64,000 bases of DNA, taken from NCBI GenBank assembly GCA_003508835.1, contig PUFA01000565.1, positions 62,001-126,000 of the forward strand. The letters run 5' to 3'. The notes under the pieces were generated by a model. The model worked only from the letters and a program-made list of their open reading frames with translations. It searched no databases and had not been told where the DNA came from. Made by a program: the position numbers and the translations under genes. Below, in pieces: positions 47,930 through 59,974 of this stretch. Numbering within the stretch: the first letter of the stretch is position 1; each line of letters opens with the position of its first letter. The stretch comes from Eonycteris spelaea (lineage: Eukaryota; Chordata; Mammalia; Chiroptera; Pteropodidae).

Positions 47930-48600
47930 TCTCTCTGCTTAGGATGTCCTCTCTTCTTTGGCTCTGTTTTTGTTCTTTTCCTGCTGCTGCCTCTTATGTA
48001 AAGTAGTTTCCCCAGGCTTTGTTTCCAGTCCTCTTCTATTTTTTCATATTCCCTCCATGGAAGCCTTCAGCCACCCTTCTGATATTGGTTATTATCTATA
48101 TATTTATGACTCTTAAATACTTAGCCAGACTTTTCTTGTCATTAAGCTCCAAACTGACATTTTTCAATTAGCTATCTCGGCATCTTTGGCAACTGACATT
48201 TTCAATTAGCTACCTCGGCATCAGATTGTCCTGACAGGACATCAAAAACTAAAATTGTTATGAACTCAGCTGCCTCCTTTGAAAAATGAATGCTGTTACT
48301 CACTTTGTGCTCCCAGTGTCTACTAAAGACATCAAAACCATCCTAGCTACCCAGACTCAAAACTTTAGTCTTCTTTGTCTTCCTACCTTCACACATAAAT
48401 CATCCAACCCAATGACAAGTCCTATTGATTGTACCTATACAGTGTATTTCACATCCATACTTCTTTACAATTCCTAATATTCCTGCCCTAATGTAGACAG
48501 TTGTTTTTTTCAACTGGACTATTATAAAACCTCCTAATATGTTTCTCTGACTCCAAGTCTTGCCTTCAATCCATTTTTCTGACTAGTGCCATATTAATTT
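47930..48600 (+). mobile_element. L2 LINE
   Basis: Sense L2: 'attatctatatatttatgac', 'aagctccaaactgacatttt', 'tgactccaagtcttgccttc' and related text. A 39-bp tandem duplication (48152-48190 and 48191-48222) interrupts it. Confidence 0.65.
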
Positions 48601-48865
48601 TTAAAGCAGCTTTATCAACATATAATTTGCATACCATACAATGGACCCATTTGAATTGTATAATTTAATGGTCTTTAATATAATCACAGAATTTTATAAT
48701 CATCAACACAGTTTTAGAAAAATCATTGTCACCAAAAAAATCCCTATACTATTTAGTTATCATTCCTAATGCACCCACTCATCTAATCCCTAAGCAACAA
48801 TTAATCTACTTTATGTCTCTATAGATTTTCCCATTCCAAACATTTCATACAAATTGAATACTAAA
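48600..48865 (-). mobile_element. Old L1M 3' end, reverse orientation
   Basis: 'gctttatcaacatataattt', 'gcataccatacaatggaccc', 'gtatgtctctatagattttc'-like text (48811-48830) and 'aacatttcatacaaattgaa' match the antisense 3' end of old L1s. Confidence 0.6.
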
Positions 48866-49012
48866 GAAGTAACATCAATAAAATGACACATTAAGGAGGT
48901 CCTAATGCATATTTTCCCACACAATAACAACAAAAACAAGAAATATGCTATATACTTTAAAAATAGCTCTGAGAGCACTCCAGAATACCATAAAGAACCT
49001 GTAGCAAGCTGG

Positions 49013-49017
49013 CAAAA

Positions 49018-49072
<55 letters not shown>
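49013..49072 (+). repeat. (AAAG)n microsatellite
   Basis: About 14 tandem AAAG units; polypurine on the plus strand, polypyrimidine on the HEPH strand. Confidence 0.95.
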
Positions 49073-49391
49073 CTAAAGAAAGAAAATGTCCATATAACTA
49101 AGATTAGGGAGTATTTTATGATATCATTCCAATCACCCCAGTCTGGTACAGCTAGGGAACCCCCATTGGAGAAAAGAACAGCAGGAGAACCCCGGAAGTC
49201 CTCAGCACCAGGAAGTCTTTCTTGATGCTGACCCCAACTGACTGAGCTGTATAAAGTCCAGGTTCCTCTGCCACCTTTACAAGAAGGAGCCGCCACAACT
49301 ATTCCACAAGCCCCGAAAAAGTTGTAGTTGCTCTACCCTCCCCAAAGAAGGAGCTGCCATAACCTTACCTAACAAAAAGGATTCTCTGGAG
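49073..49391 (+). other. Unclassified GC-richer segment before the full-length L1
   Basis: Two related phrases 'gaaggagccgccacaact' (about 49285) and 'gaaggagctgccataacct' (about 49348) sit 63 bp apart, and a TATA-like 'ctgtataaagtcc' lies near 49250. This could be extra 5'UTR of the following L1 or a separate LTR-like fragment; I cannot decide. Confidence 0.4.
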
Positions 49392-49720
49392 TGACATCCG
49401 AAACATGGTGGAATGAGAGACATCCTCAGATCTCTCCCCTTGAAACAAAAATAAGCTAAACATCTAAAACTCAACAGAAACACCCAAACTTCAAACCAGC
49501 ACATCTGATAATGGGATCTGCACATAAAAGCTACCACAGGTCAGAACCCCAAGAGTCAGGGGGTAGACTCGGAAAGACAAAGAAGCTGCCTCTTAAAGAT
49601 GGACTCCCTGCAGGAGGAGGGGGAAGGGAGAAAGTGTGGTAGGTACCCTGAACAACCCTGCCTTAGAGAGTGTGAGTTCCATGAGGCCAGCAGCAGTGCC
49701 CAGGCATTAAGGCAGAAAGC

Positions 49721-49805
49721 AGAGAAGTGGGGACAGCAGAGACGTGGGGATGGTAGAGACGTGGGGACAGCAGAGAAGTGGGGATGGCAGAAAAGTGGGG
49801 ATGGC
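49721..49805 (+). repeat. 17-bp minisatellite, five units, in the L1 5'UTR
   Basis: Five consecutive 17-bp units of the form aga[g/a]a[a/c]gtgggga[c/t][a/g]g[c/t], each starting at 49721 plus multiples of 17, with few substitutions and no indels. Confidence 0.93.
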
Positions 49806-50329
49806 AGAGAAACAAACAGTAGATTATTATGAGCTGCAGTTGCAAAATGTGAGGCTGACCCACAGACTCTATCCATCAACACAGAGGGCCCCACTTTGCA
49901 TATTCTCCTAGACCAAACACTACAACACCACGGAACCCCAGGGGAATCTCAGCAAATGCTACTGAAACTGTAAATAACACTGACAGGGACTGAGAATGAG
50001 GGTAGCAAGCCTGATTGAATATCTATAAGTAAAAAAAGTATTATTAAGACTTTATATACAGCAAGGATCCAAGAAGGTTAGACGCCACTACTAGAAACCA
50101 AAAAGAAAAATGTCTTTGCAACAAGCTAAAGAAAAACCTTTATATAATAAATCTTTCTGGAAAAAAAAAACGGAATACATTTCCATTAATGCCAGGCAGA
50201 GAAATAGTCCATTAAACACATGAACAACCAAGGTGACAAAGCAGTTTTAGAAAGAAAAAGAAAACTCTCCAGAAAATAAGCTTTCAGACATAGAAATATG
50301 TGACTTAAGTGACAGAGTATTCAGGATAG

Positions 50330-51100
50330 TATTTCTGAAAAAAACTTGATGAGATCCAAAACAATTCATATCAACAATTTCAGGAATTGAAAAAAAAAAT
50401 TCTAGATGAGCAGAATGCGTTCTTTAGCAAGCAAACTGAAATCCTCAAAAAGAACTAAAGAGAACTTCTGAATATGAAGAACACACTGAATGAAATGAAA
50501 AATGAAATAACAAGCTTGGGAAATAGAGTGACCAAATGGAGGAAACGATCAATTATATCGAAGGGAGAAATATAGAAATAAATTAGAAGGTAGAAAAGAG
50601 ACAACAAAAAAATGAAAAATAATGAAAAAAATACAAGAGCTAGTTGATACCATCAGGAGAGGAAACAAGAAAAATGGGCATTCTCAAAAGGAGGAAAAGG
50701 AGCAGAGGTTAGAAAGCATTTTCAGACAAATAGTTTATGAGAATTTCCCAAATCATAGGAATGAGATGGAGCTTGGAATTCAAGAAGTCAACAGAACATC
50801 AAATCTCAACACAAAATGGCTTCTCCAAGACACATTGTATTATAATTATCAAGAATCAAGACAGAGAAAGAATTCTCAGAGCAGCCAGGAAAAGAAGCCG
50901 GTAACCTAAAAATGAAAACCCATTAGATTATCATTGGACTTCTCAGCACAAATCTTACAAGCCAGAAAGGAGAGGAATCAAATATACAAAACAGTAAATT
51001 AAAGAAACTACTAGCCAAGATAATGTATCCAGCTGAGCTTTCCTTTAGTTATGAAGGAAAAATAAAGACCTTCCCAGACATAAAAAAAAAGGGAATTCTC
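50330..51100 (+). pseudogene. Broken L1 ORF1
   Basis: The piece at 50622-50909 reads EQRLESIFRQIVYENFPNH and ELGIQEVNRTS, the RRM-end signature of ORF1p. The downstream text (gagctttcctttagttatga) fits the C-terminal domain. A frameshift occurs near 50890, so no complete protein is possible. Confidence 0.75.
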
Positions 51101-51466
51101 CACTGCAAAGCCCGCATTATAGGAAATATGAAGAGGGGTCAGGTCTCCAAATCAAAATGACCAAAAAAAAAATCTGTAAGGAGGAGTATGGTGACTAGCA
51201 GGCAGATAAAATCAGAGGAGTGCAACCCTTACTAAGAACAGGGCATTATAAGCTTAAACAATAACTATCCTTTACATATTTGTAATGGTAACCATACACC
51301 AAAGACTCAGAACTGAAGTATTAATAATAAAACAAGAACCAGAGGGAAAAACCATTAAAACCCAAACAAAATAATTTTTAAAAAGACACACAAAGACAAG
51401 GAAGCAATGGAAACACTGAGCCACCAGAAAGGAAAATATAAAATGGCTATAGGAAAACCTCATATT

Positions 51467-54400
51467 TCAATATCGACCTAAATGTACATGGATTGAACTC
51501 ACCAGTATAAAGGCACGGAGTTGCAAAATGGATCACAAAACAAAACTCAACCATATGCTGCCTCCAGGAGACACATCTCACTCAGCTCCAAAGACAGATA
51601 TAGACTCAAAGTGAAAGGATGGAAAATGATATTTCAAGCAAATGGTATTCGGAGATAAACATGAGTAGCAGTACTAATATCAGAGGAAATAAATTCAAAA
51701 TAAAAAAGATATAGAAAGATATTGAGTGATACTTCATAATAAAAATGAGAATCATGCACCAAAAAGACATAACATATTTTAATATCTATGTCCCAATCAG
51801 GAAGCCACAAAATATATAAAGCCATTACTAATGGACACAAAAAGGAAGAAACAAAAAACAAACATTATCATGGTAGGGACCAAAATATCCCACTGTTGGA
51901 TACAGACAGATCATCCTAACAGAAAATCAATAAAAAAACATCCTTAAATGACACATTGGACCAATTGGACATAATTGACATATACAGAGCTTTTCATCTC
52001 AAAAACATCTCCTTATACATTGTTCTCTAGTGCACATGGAACATTCTCAAGGACTGACCACAGACAAGGACACAGAGATAGCCTCAACAAATATAAAAGG
52101 GTTGAAATCCTACCAACCATATTCTCTGATCATAATACTTTGAAGCTGGATATAAACTGTAAAAAGAAAACAGAAAGAACCACAAACACATGAATATTAA
52201 ACAACAGCTGCTGAAGAATGACTGAGTCAGAGGGAAAACAAAGGAGAGATTAAGAGATACATAGAAATGAATGATAATGATAGTACAACATATCAAAACT
52301 TTAGAGGCATGGCAAAAATGCTAATAAGAGAAAAGTTTATATCATTGCAGGCCTACCTCAAAAAACAAGAACGAGCCCAAATAAACAAACTAATGCTTCA
52401 TCTTAAAAAACAAATAAAGAACAAATGAAGTCTAAAGTCAGCAGAAGGAAAGAAATAATCAAAATTAGAGCAGGAATAAATGAAATGGGAAAAATAATAG
52501 AAAAAATAAATGCAACAAAGAGCTGGTTCTTTGAGAAGATTAATAAAATTGACAAACCCTAGCTAGACTCACTAAAGAAAAAAGAGAAAGGACACCAATA
52601 TAATTCAGGATGAAAGTGGGAAAATTATAATAGACACTGCAGAAATGCAAAGGATTCTACAAGAATGCTGTGAAAAGTGTATAACACCCAATTAAACAAC
52701 CTAGGAGAAATGGATAATTACTTAGAAAGATACACCGTTCCTAGACTGAATCAAGAAATACTGGAAAAATCTAAATAGACCGATCAGTAGTATGGAAATT
52801 AAAACAATCATCAAAAACCTACCAAAAAGTAAAAGTCCAGAACCAGATGGCTTCACCAGTGAATTCTAACAAAACATTCAAAAAAGATTTTAATACCTAT
52901 TCTCTTCAAACTCTTCAAAAAAAAAATGAAAGAGTAGGCAAACTTTCCAACTCATTTTTTGAGGCCAATATTACACTGATAACAAAACCTTGTAATGATA
53001 ACACAAGGAATAAAACCACAGACCACTATCTCTCATGAACACAGATGCAAAAATTCTAAATAAGATAATAGTGAACCAAATATAGCAGCATATTAAAAGA
53101 TTATACACATGATCAAGTGGGCTTCATTCCAGAGTTACAGGGATGATTCAACATATGCAAATCGATTAATGGGACACACTACATAAACAAATTAAAAAGA
53201 ATATGACATATCAATAGATGCACAAAAAGCCTTCGAAAAGATACAACTTCCATTTATGATCAAAACGCTTAACAAAGTTGGTATAGAAGGAAAGTACCTT
53301 AACACAATAAAGGCCATCTGTGATAAACCCTCAGCCAACATTATACTTAATGGTGAAAATAAAAACCTTTTCTCTAAGATCAGAAACAAGGCAAGGCTGT
53401 CCACTATTGCCACTGTTATTCAGTATAACGTTGGAGTTTCTAGCAAGTGCAATCAGACAAAAGAAAGATATAAAAGGCATCTAAATAGGAAAAGAAGTCA
53501 AACTGTCATTATTTGTGATGACATGATTATATAGAAAACCCTAAAGAATCCACAAGATAAACACTAGAAACAATAAGCAAATACAGTAAAGTTTTTGGAT
53601 ACAAAATCAACGTTCAAAAGTCCATAGCATTCCTTTACTCTAATAATGAAGTGTCAGAAAAAAAGAAGTTGAAAAAATAATTCCTTTTACAATTGCACCA
53701 AAAAGAATAAAATACTCAGGAATAAATTTAACATTATTGTGAAAGGACTTATATAATGGAAACTATAAGACCCTATTAAAAGAAATCAAAGAAGATACAA
53801 TGAAATGGAAATATATTCTGTGTTCTTGGATTGCGAGAATCAACATAGTTAAAATAACCATATTACCTAAAGCATTATATAGATTTCATGCCATCCCCAT
53901 CAAAATCCCATCAGTATTTTTTAAAGAAATGGAACAAAACATCATCAGATTTGTATGGAAGCACAAAAGACCCCAAATTGCCAAAGACTTCCCGGGAAAA
54001 AAGAACGAGGCTGGAGTCATCACTCTGTCCGACTTCAAATTATACTACAACACGAGAGTAATCAAAATGTCATGGTATTGGCAGAAAAACAGATACATGG
54101 ACCAGTGGAACAGAATAGAGTCCAGAAGTAAACCTATATTTATATGGGTAAATAATTTTCAATGAAAAAGCCAAAAACGTACAGTGGAGAAAGGAAAGCC
54201 TCTTGAATGAATGCTGCTGGGAAAACTGGAAAGCCATCTGCAAAAGAATGAAACTAGACTAAGGTTTATCACCACACACCAAAATTAACTCAAAATGAAT
54301 TAAGGACCTGAATATAAAGACCTTAAACAGTAAAATGCATAGAAGAAAACATAGGAACTAAACTCTTAGACCTTGGATTTCTAGCAAATATTATGAATTT

Positions 54401-55230
54401 GACCTCAAATGGATGAGGAATAATAGCAAAAAATAAATGGGACTACATCAAACTAAAAAGTTTCTGCACAGCAAAAGTAACCATCAACAAGCTAAAGGGA
54501 CAACCATCTAAATGGGAAAATGTATTTGCAAGTATGACTTCTGATAAGAGCCTAATATCCAAAATATACGAAAGAACTCATACAAACTCCATAACAATAA
54601 AAAAAAAACAAATGATCTAATTAAAAAATGGGTAGAGTACTTAAAGAGACACTTCTCAAGAAGACACACAAATGGCCAACAAACATGAATGAATGTTCAA
54701 CATTGCTATTAGGGAGATGCAAATCAAACCACAATGAGATACCATCTCACACCTGTTAGAATAGCTATAATCAACAGGACAAGTAGTAACAAATGTTGGA
54801 GAGGATGCAGAGAAAATGGAACCCTCATACACTGCTGGCTGGACTGCAAATTGGTACAGCCACTATGGAAAACAGTATGGAGGTTCCTCAAAAAAAAACT
54901 AAGAATTGATCTACCATGTGATCCAGCATCCCTCTACTGAGTATTTACCCCAAAGACTTGAAAACCCATATTTGAAAAGATATTTGCACACCGATGTTCA
55001 TAGCAGCATTATTCATGGTGGACAGGACATTGAAGCAACCATAGTGTCCTATGATAGATGATTGGCTAAAGAAGCTGTGGTACATATGTACAATGGAATA
55101 TTACTCAGCCGTAAGAAGAGATGAAATACTGTTATTTGTGACAACATGGGTGGACCTCGAGATAAGCATGCTAAGCAAAATAAACCAGACAGAAAAAGTT
55201 GAAAATCACCTGATATTACTTATATGTTGG
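51467..55230 (+). pseudogene. Broken L1 ORF2 (endonuclease and reverse transcriptase)
   Basis: Endonuclease remnants at 51975-52193 (SKTSPYTLFSSAHGTFSRTD; FSDHNTLKLDIN). Reverse transcriptase palm near 53256-53534. Thumb and later part at 53800-54165 ([20 protein letters not shown]). C-terminus at 54734-55236 (KKLWYICTMEYYSAVRRDE). At about 53509-53526 the FADD active-site codons appear shortened by two bases (ttatttgtgatgacatg), which destroys the frame at the catalytic motif. Confidence 0.8.
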
Positions 55231-55534
55231 GTATAAACCTAAAAGCAACAAAAGAACAGGGCAAACAAAGAGAGACTCATGGACATGATCTGTAAACTAG
55301 TGGTTACCAGAAGTATAGGGTGCTGTAGGAGGGTGGAAGTCGATGGGGTAATGGGGGACAAAAACAGGGAGACAGGAGAGTGTGAAGTGAGTAAAGGTAA
55401 TATAATATATAGTAGCTGAAGGAAACTGGACTTTGGATGGTAAACACACAATAGAATATATAGATGTCAATTATAATGTACCCCTGAAAGCTATATAATG
55501 TACCACAATAAACTTAATTAAAAAAAAAGTTTTT

Positions 55535-55720
55535 ATAAAGGTCTAGAAGGAAACAAAAATTTTGTTGAGATGGGTTACCTTTGAGAAGGGAGCTATGGTT
55601 GAGAGTAGAACCAAGGAGGCTTTTGCTCATCTGTACCGTTTGAATACTTTATAATGAAAATGGATTCATTTATTACTTCTATGATTAAAAAAATTTAAAT
55701 GTATACAAAAAAAAAATATT
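55535..55720 (+). mobile_element. Old L1M 3' end fragment
   Basis: 'gatgggttacctttgagaag' and 'catctgtaccgtttgaatac' plus an A/T-rich end resemble an old L1M 3'UTR. The full-length L1 ends at its left edge. Confidence 0.45.
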
Positions 55721-56429
55721 CAATGTTAAATATTTTAGATACTACGAAAAATATAAAAGTAAAATTAAAGACACTACTCACATTATATAGACGTTAGTAC
55801 TCACTTATATTTAAGTGCATTTCCATTCACTACTTATAAATATGTAGGTAGATAGGTACATGTATGTGTATGTGTATAAAGGCCTATTGTATAATTTTAT
55901 AAAATTTGAATCATAGTTTTTAATATAGTTTTGGAGCATGACTTTTTTTAAATTTAACTTTATATCATCAGCACTTTACAGTGCATTAGAAAACCTCAAA
56001 CACATGGCTTTAATGGCTTTATAAACTCTACATCTTATGGATTCGCCATAATTAATGCAACCGGTTTCTCTTTGTTGGGCATTTGGTTTGCATCCACTTT
56101 TTCCCCCTTCTGAAAGGTTATACTAATGTAAAGGTCCAAGGCAGTGCATATTATACTGTGTCCCCATTAACATTGAATATTCTAATTTCAAAATACATTT
56201 TGACAATTTGAAAATTTGAAGATCAAAGAATAAAACAAAAACGTATACCACCACCCCCCAAATAAAAACAGGAAGATTGGTTTTAGTTTGAATTCATTAC
56301 CTGAAACCTTAAATGGATCCTTTGTACTGTTCAGCCGTCTTTATTTTGTTTTTCAAAAAAGTGTGTTTATACTACCTGAGTCAAAAATTTCATATGATCA
56401 GTGGTTGCTAGGGATAATAGGGGAGGGGA
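55721..56429. other. Unassigned AT-rich sequence
   Basis: No gene or repeat family recognised. Confidence 0.4.
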
Positions 56430-56770
56430 AGATGAATAGGTAAAACACAGATAATTTTTAAGTCAGAGAAACTGTTCTGTACGATACTCTAATTGTGGAT
56501 ACAAGCCATTATGTATTTGTGAAAATCCACAGTATGCACAATGCCAAGAGTGCAATCTAATGTAAACTATGAACTTTGAGTGATAATGGTGTATCAATGT
56601 CAGATTGTCAATTATAATATATGTACCACTCTGATGTGGGATATTGATAGTGTATGTAGAAAAAGCTATGTGTGTGTGAAGGCAAGGTGTATATGGTAAT
56701 ACTCTGTACTTTCTGTTTACTTTCGCTGTGAATCTAAAACTACTCTAAAATTAAAGTGTGTTAAAACTAC
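56430..56770 (+). mobile_element. Old L1 3' end fragment
   Basis: 'gtttactttcgctgtgaatc' and 'taaaactactctaaaattaa' are a known type of old L1 3' terminus. Confidence 0.5.
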
Positions 56771-56779
56771 AGACAGGGA

Positions 56780-57640
56780 GAAAATAATTGCAATATATTT
56801 AATGAATTATCCATTTCCATCATACATTAAACAACTACTCCTTTAGAATAAATTTAATAAAAAAGCAATTTAATAGCACGATGGCAAAAGATAAGAAAAG
56901 GAATTTCAGAGATAGTACAAATAATAAAAACAAGAAAAAAAAAAATAGTTCAACCTCGATGGTAATCAGAAATGCAAATAACAGCAAACCAAAGATACTA
57001 ATTTTACCCATCAGATGGGAAAAAAAAATAAAACAATTGATGACACTCAGTGCTGCCAAGGATCTAAAAAAGAGAAGACTCTCATAGTGTGTTTCTGGAA
57101 ATGTAAACGAGTTATATTGGAAGGCATTCTTTTTAGTTCCTATGAAAATTGAAACTGTATAATCTACTTCCATCAATTCAATTTCTAGTATTTATGCTAT
57201 AAAACCCATCCATGTTCACCAAGCAGCCCATTTAGTGATATTTCCTGAAGCTCATTATCAAAACAAACAAACAAACAAAAAAAGAAAATAGCTTAGGCAT
57301 CCATCACCGTGAAAATGCTTAAATGCAATAAGGTAAATCTATCCCACAGAGTACAACACGGTATTGATAAAAAGGTAGATAAATAAAAATATATATTGCA
57401 GAAATATCTGCATAGTGCAATCCCCATGTTATAAAAAAGCAAAAGAATATGTTAGTACATATAAATATAAACATAAATACATTAAAACTGTAAAATGTAA
57501 TCCAAAATTAAATTATTAATTTGAGATTAATTTCTTATAAAAAGCAAAAAAAAAGACATCATAAAGGTGCATTTATGGAAACTTCAAAGTCTACAGTATA
57601 AATGACCTGTTTCTTCAATAAATAAATGGCATAAAAATCT
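56780..57640 (+). mobile_element. Old L1 (L1ME/MC type) ORF2 3' part
   Basis: 'atcagatgggaaaaaaaaat', 'tgacactcagtgctgccaag' and 'tcaatttctagtatttatgc' follow the old L1 ORF2 C-terminal text. The open piece at 56881-57087 is K/N-rich and not a gene. Confidence 0.6.
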
Positions 57641-58009
57641 GTAAGATAAGGGAGTGGTCAGCATAAAGGTGGAGTAGGCATCTCTAAATAACAAAAAAAG
57701 CGATGAAAAATTAGCAGAAAATGTCAAAAACAATTTTGTTAGAACACTGAAAAAAAGTTCACAATTTATAACAACCTAGTGAATGCTAAATCAAGAACTT
57801 AGAAACAATCAGAAAGCTTTGTGGAATTATTTTCTTGCCTTTGTCCCACACTTCGCTGGTATGTGGAAGGAGTCTTGAAGAGTTCAACTCATATGCCCAG
57901 TGTGAGAACCTGGTCCCTAGTTCTGGCAATGTTTTTGCAGTTTTACAAGTCTTTATAGCAGTATTCTTATGGTGATAGTTTGGATAGCAAGTACCTATCT
58001 ACTAGCTTA
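57641..58009. other. Unassigned sequence
   Basis: No gene recognised. It may contain part of an old L1, but I cannot name it. Confidence 0.35.
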
Positions 58010-58260
58010 AGGTTATCAATTTCACTTTTCAGAATTTTGATTTATTGGTTTATTTTGGTTCTGTTCAATATAGCATTTTCAGAGAGGGGTATATTAAAAT
58101 CACTAACAATTCTTGTTTTAATGTTTACTTCTTGAAGCCCTATCAGGTGTTGTTTCATATATTTTGATCCTGTATTATTGGGTATGTATGTGTTTATAAT
58201 GGTTATATCTTCTTGTACTATTCTTCCTTTTCTATTATATACCCAGTTATTACTCAAAAA
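58010..58260 (-). pseudogene. L1 ORF2 endonuclease fragment, reverse orientation
   Basis: The minus-strand piece 58042-58257 reads GRIVQEDITIINTYIPNN, GSKYMKQHLIGLQEVN and VSDFNIPLSENAILNRTKIN. This matches the L1 endonuclease middle region (QQEELTILNIYAPN ... DFNTPLS). It is an isolated piece with no reverse transcriptase attached. The usual catalytic-loop GDFN reads SDFN here. Confidence 0.8.
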
Positions 58261-58849
58261 AATATTGTGTACATCTGTTCTACCTGAAGGAATGACACAA
58301 GGTGCTTATCTCTGTTTTTCCTAACTCTCAATTCATCCAGGATGGAAAAGTGGTAGTTATTGTTCAAATATACTGGGTGAATAACCCAGAGCTAACTGAG
58401 ACAAAATATTATGGTTGAGACATACAATAGACCTTCAGTCTGGGAGAAAAGGCTGGGGAAATAGCTCTTTTTGGAAATTAGGGCAACAAAACACACTTAT
58501 GCATATGGAGGAATTTAGAAAGCCCAGGGCAAGATACATGCTCAAAAATACCCGAGAAGACACTAGGTTTATACCTCAAGCCAATCCCTAGTATAAAGGA
58601 AACCCCAGCTAAGTGTTGAAAGATGACCCTTATACAGAGCATATCTGAAAAGATTAGAAGAGTTGATTTCTCTCTTTTTAAGCTCCTGGCATTCAAGGAA
58701 ATTTCTGTCAAAACACTAGTTAAATAAAAGCTAAGAAACATGGGCTTCAAAAGTGATTTATAGTGCTCATATACAATAAAGAATACAGTCTCTGCAAAAA
58801 TAGTTGGGAAAAGTCACTAAATAAATGGACTACTAAAGCCTTCAACAAT

Positions 58850-58852
<3 letters not shown>

Positions 58853-58901
<49 letters not shown>
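58853..58901 (+). repeat. (AC)n microsatellite
   Basis: About 24 uninterrupted AC units. Confidence 0.95.
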
Positions 58902-58902
<1 letters not shown>

Positions 58903-59089
58903 CCCTGGAAAGGGGAGGCAGGGAATCTAATTTCCATAGTTATCACATTATATTCAAGTTTCAATGAAAATTAACAAGGTATACAAATAAACAGGAACAT
59001 ATGTCCCATTCAATGGGAAAACATAATTTTTCAGAAACTACCCCAAAGAAGCCCAAACCTAGGAATTGCTACATATATTTTATATTAGC

Positions 59090-59700
59090 TGTCTAAATAT
59101 GCCCAATGAGCTGAAGGAAAACATGGGCAGAAACTAATTTTACTTAAAGCACATATGGGAGTCCCCAAAGTAAGAGAGAAAGAGGCAAAAAAAAAAAATG
59201 CCTGAAGAAATAATAGCCGAAAAATTCCACAAATTGAAGAAACATGAATCTATACATCCATGAAGCTCAACTAACTCAAAGTATGTAAGCTCGAAGTCAC
59301 CCACACCAAGACACAATGGAGCTGTAGCAAAAGAGACAAAGAGAGAATCTTAAAAAGCAAGGAACAAAGACTTGTCACAAAAAAAAGATTCTCAAGATTA
59401 ACATCTGATTTCTCATCCAGCACCATAGAGGCCAGAAGGAATTGGGTTGACATTTAAACTGCTGAAAGAAAAAACTGTAAGGTAAGAATTCTATATCTGG
59501 TGAAATGGTCCATCAAAAATGAGACATGAATTAAGACATTACCAAAAGTTGTGGAGGTCATTATCACTAGATCTGTCTAGCAGGAAATGGTAAAGGGAGA
59601 CCTTCAGATTGAACTGAAAGGACTCTAGACAATAACTCAATGCCAGGTGAAGAAATAAAGACCTCTGTTAAAGGTAACTACATAGGCAAATTTAAAAAGT
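59090..59700 (+). mobile_element. Old L1 ORF1-region fragment
   Basis: 'catgaagctcaactaactca', 'tcacccacaccaagacacaa' and 'gagagaatcttaaaaagcaa' match the ORF1 C-terminal region of old L1s, with a decayed domain end (tctggtgaaatggtccatc). Confidence 0.6.
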
Positions 59701-59974
59701 CAGTATGGCTACATTTGGTTTGTAATTCCACTTTTTATTTCCTACATGATTTAAAAAACAAATGCATAAAATAATTATAGCTCTATATTATTAGGCACAC
59801 AAGATATATGGATGTAATTTGTGAAAACAGCAGCCTAAAGGTGAAGAGGAGCTATATATGAGAAGAGTTTTTGTATACGATCATAGTAAAATTATCAATT
59901 CAATATAGATTGTTATAAGTAGAATGTTAGATATAATCTGACTAGTAACCACAAAGAATATACCCAAAAATAAA

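Larger units (their letters stand above)
49392..55530 (+). mobile_element. Roughly full-length L1 (about 6.1 kb) in a HEPH intron
   Basis: Complete order of parts: 5'UTR from about 49392 (gaaacatggtggaatgagag), an ORF1 region (50330-51100), spacer, ORF2 from about 51467 through reverse transcriptase and C-terminus to about 55230, 3'UTR, and the end 'gtaccacaataaacttaatt' plus an A run at 55530. The 5' start matches that of the nested L1 ending at 30730. Both ORFs are broken. I did not find a target-site duplication. It lies antisense to HEPH. Confidence 0.85.

Noticed and set aside
48811..49296. A 161-codon minus-strand frame
   Set aside because: It runs through the (AAAG)n microsatellite, giving FLSF repeats, and unclassified repeat sequence; not a HEPH exon by splice signals or similarity.
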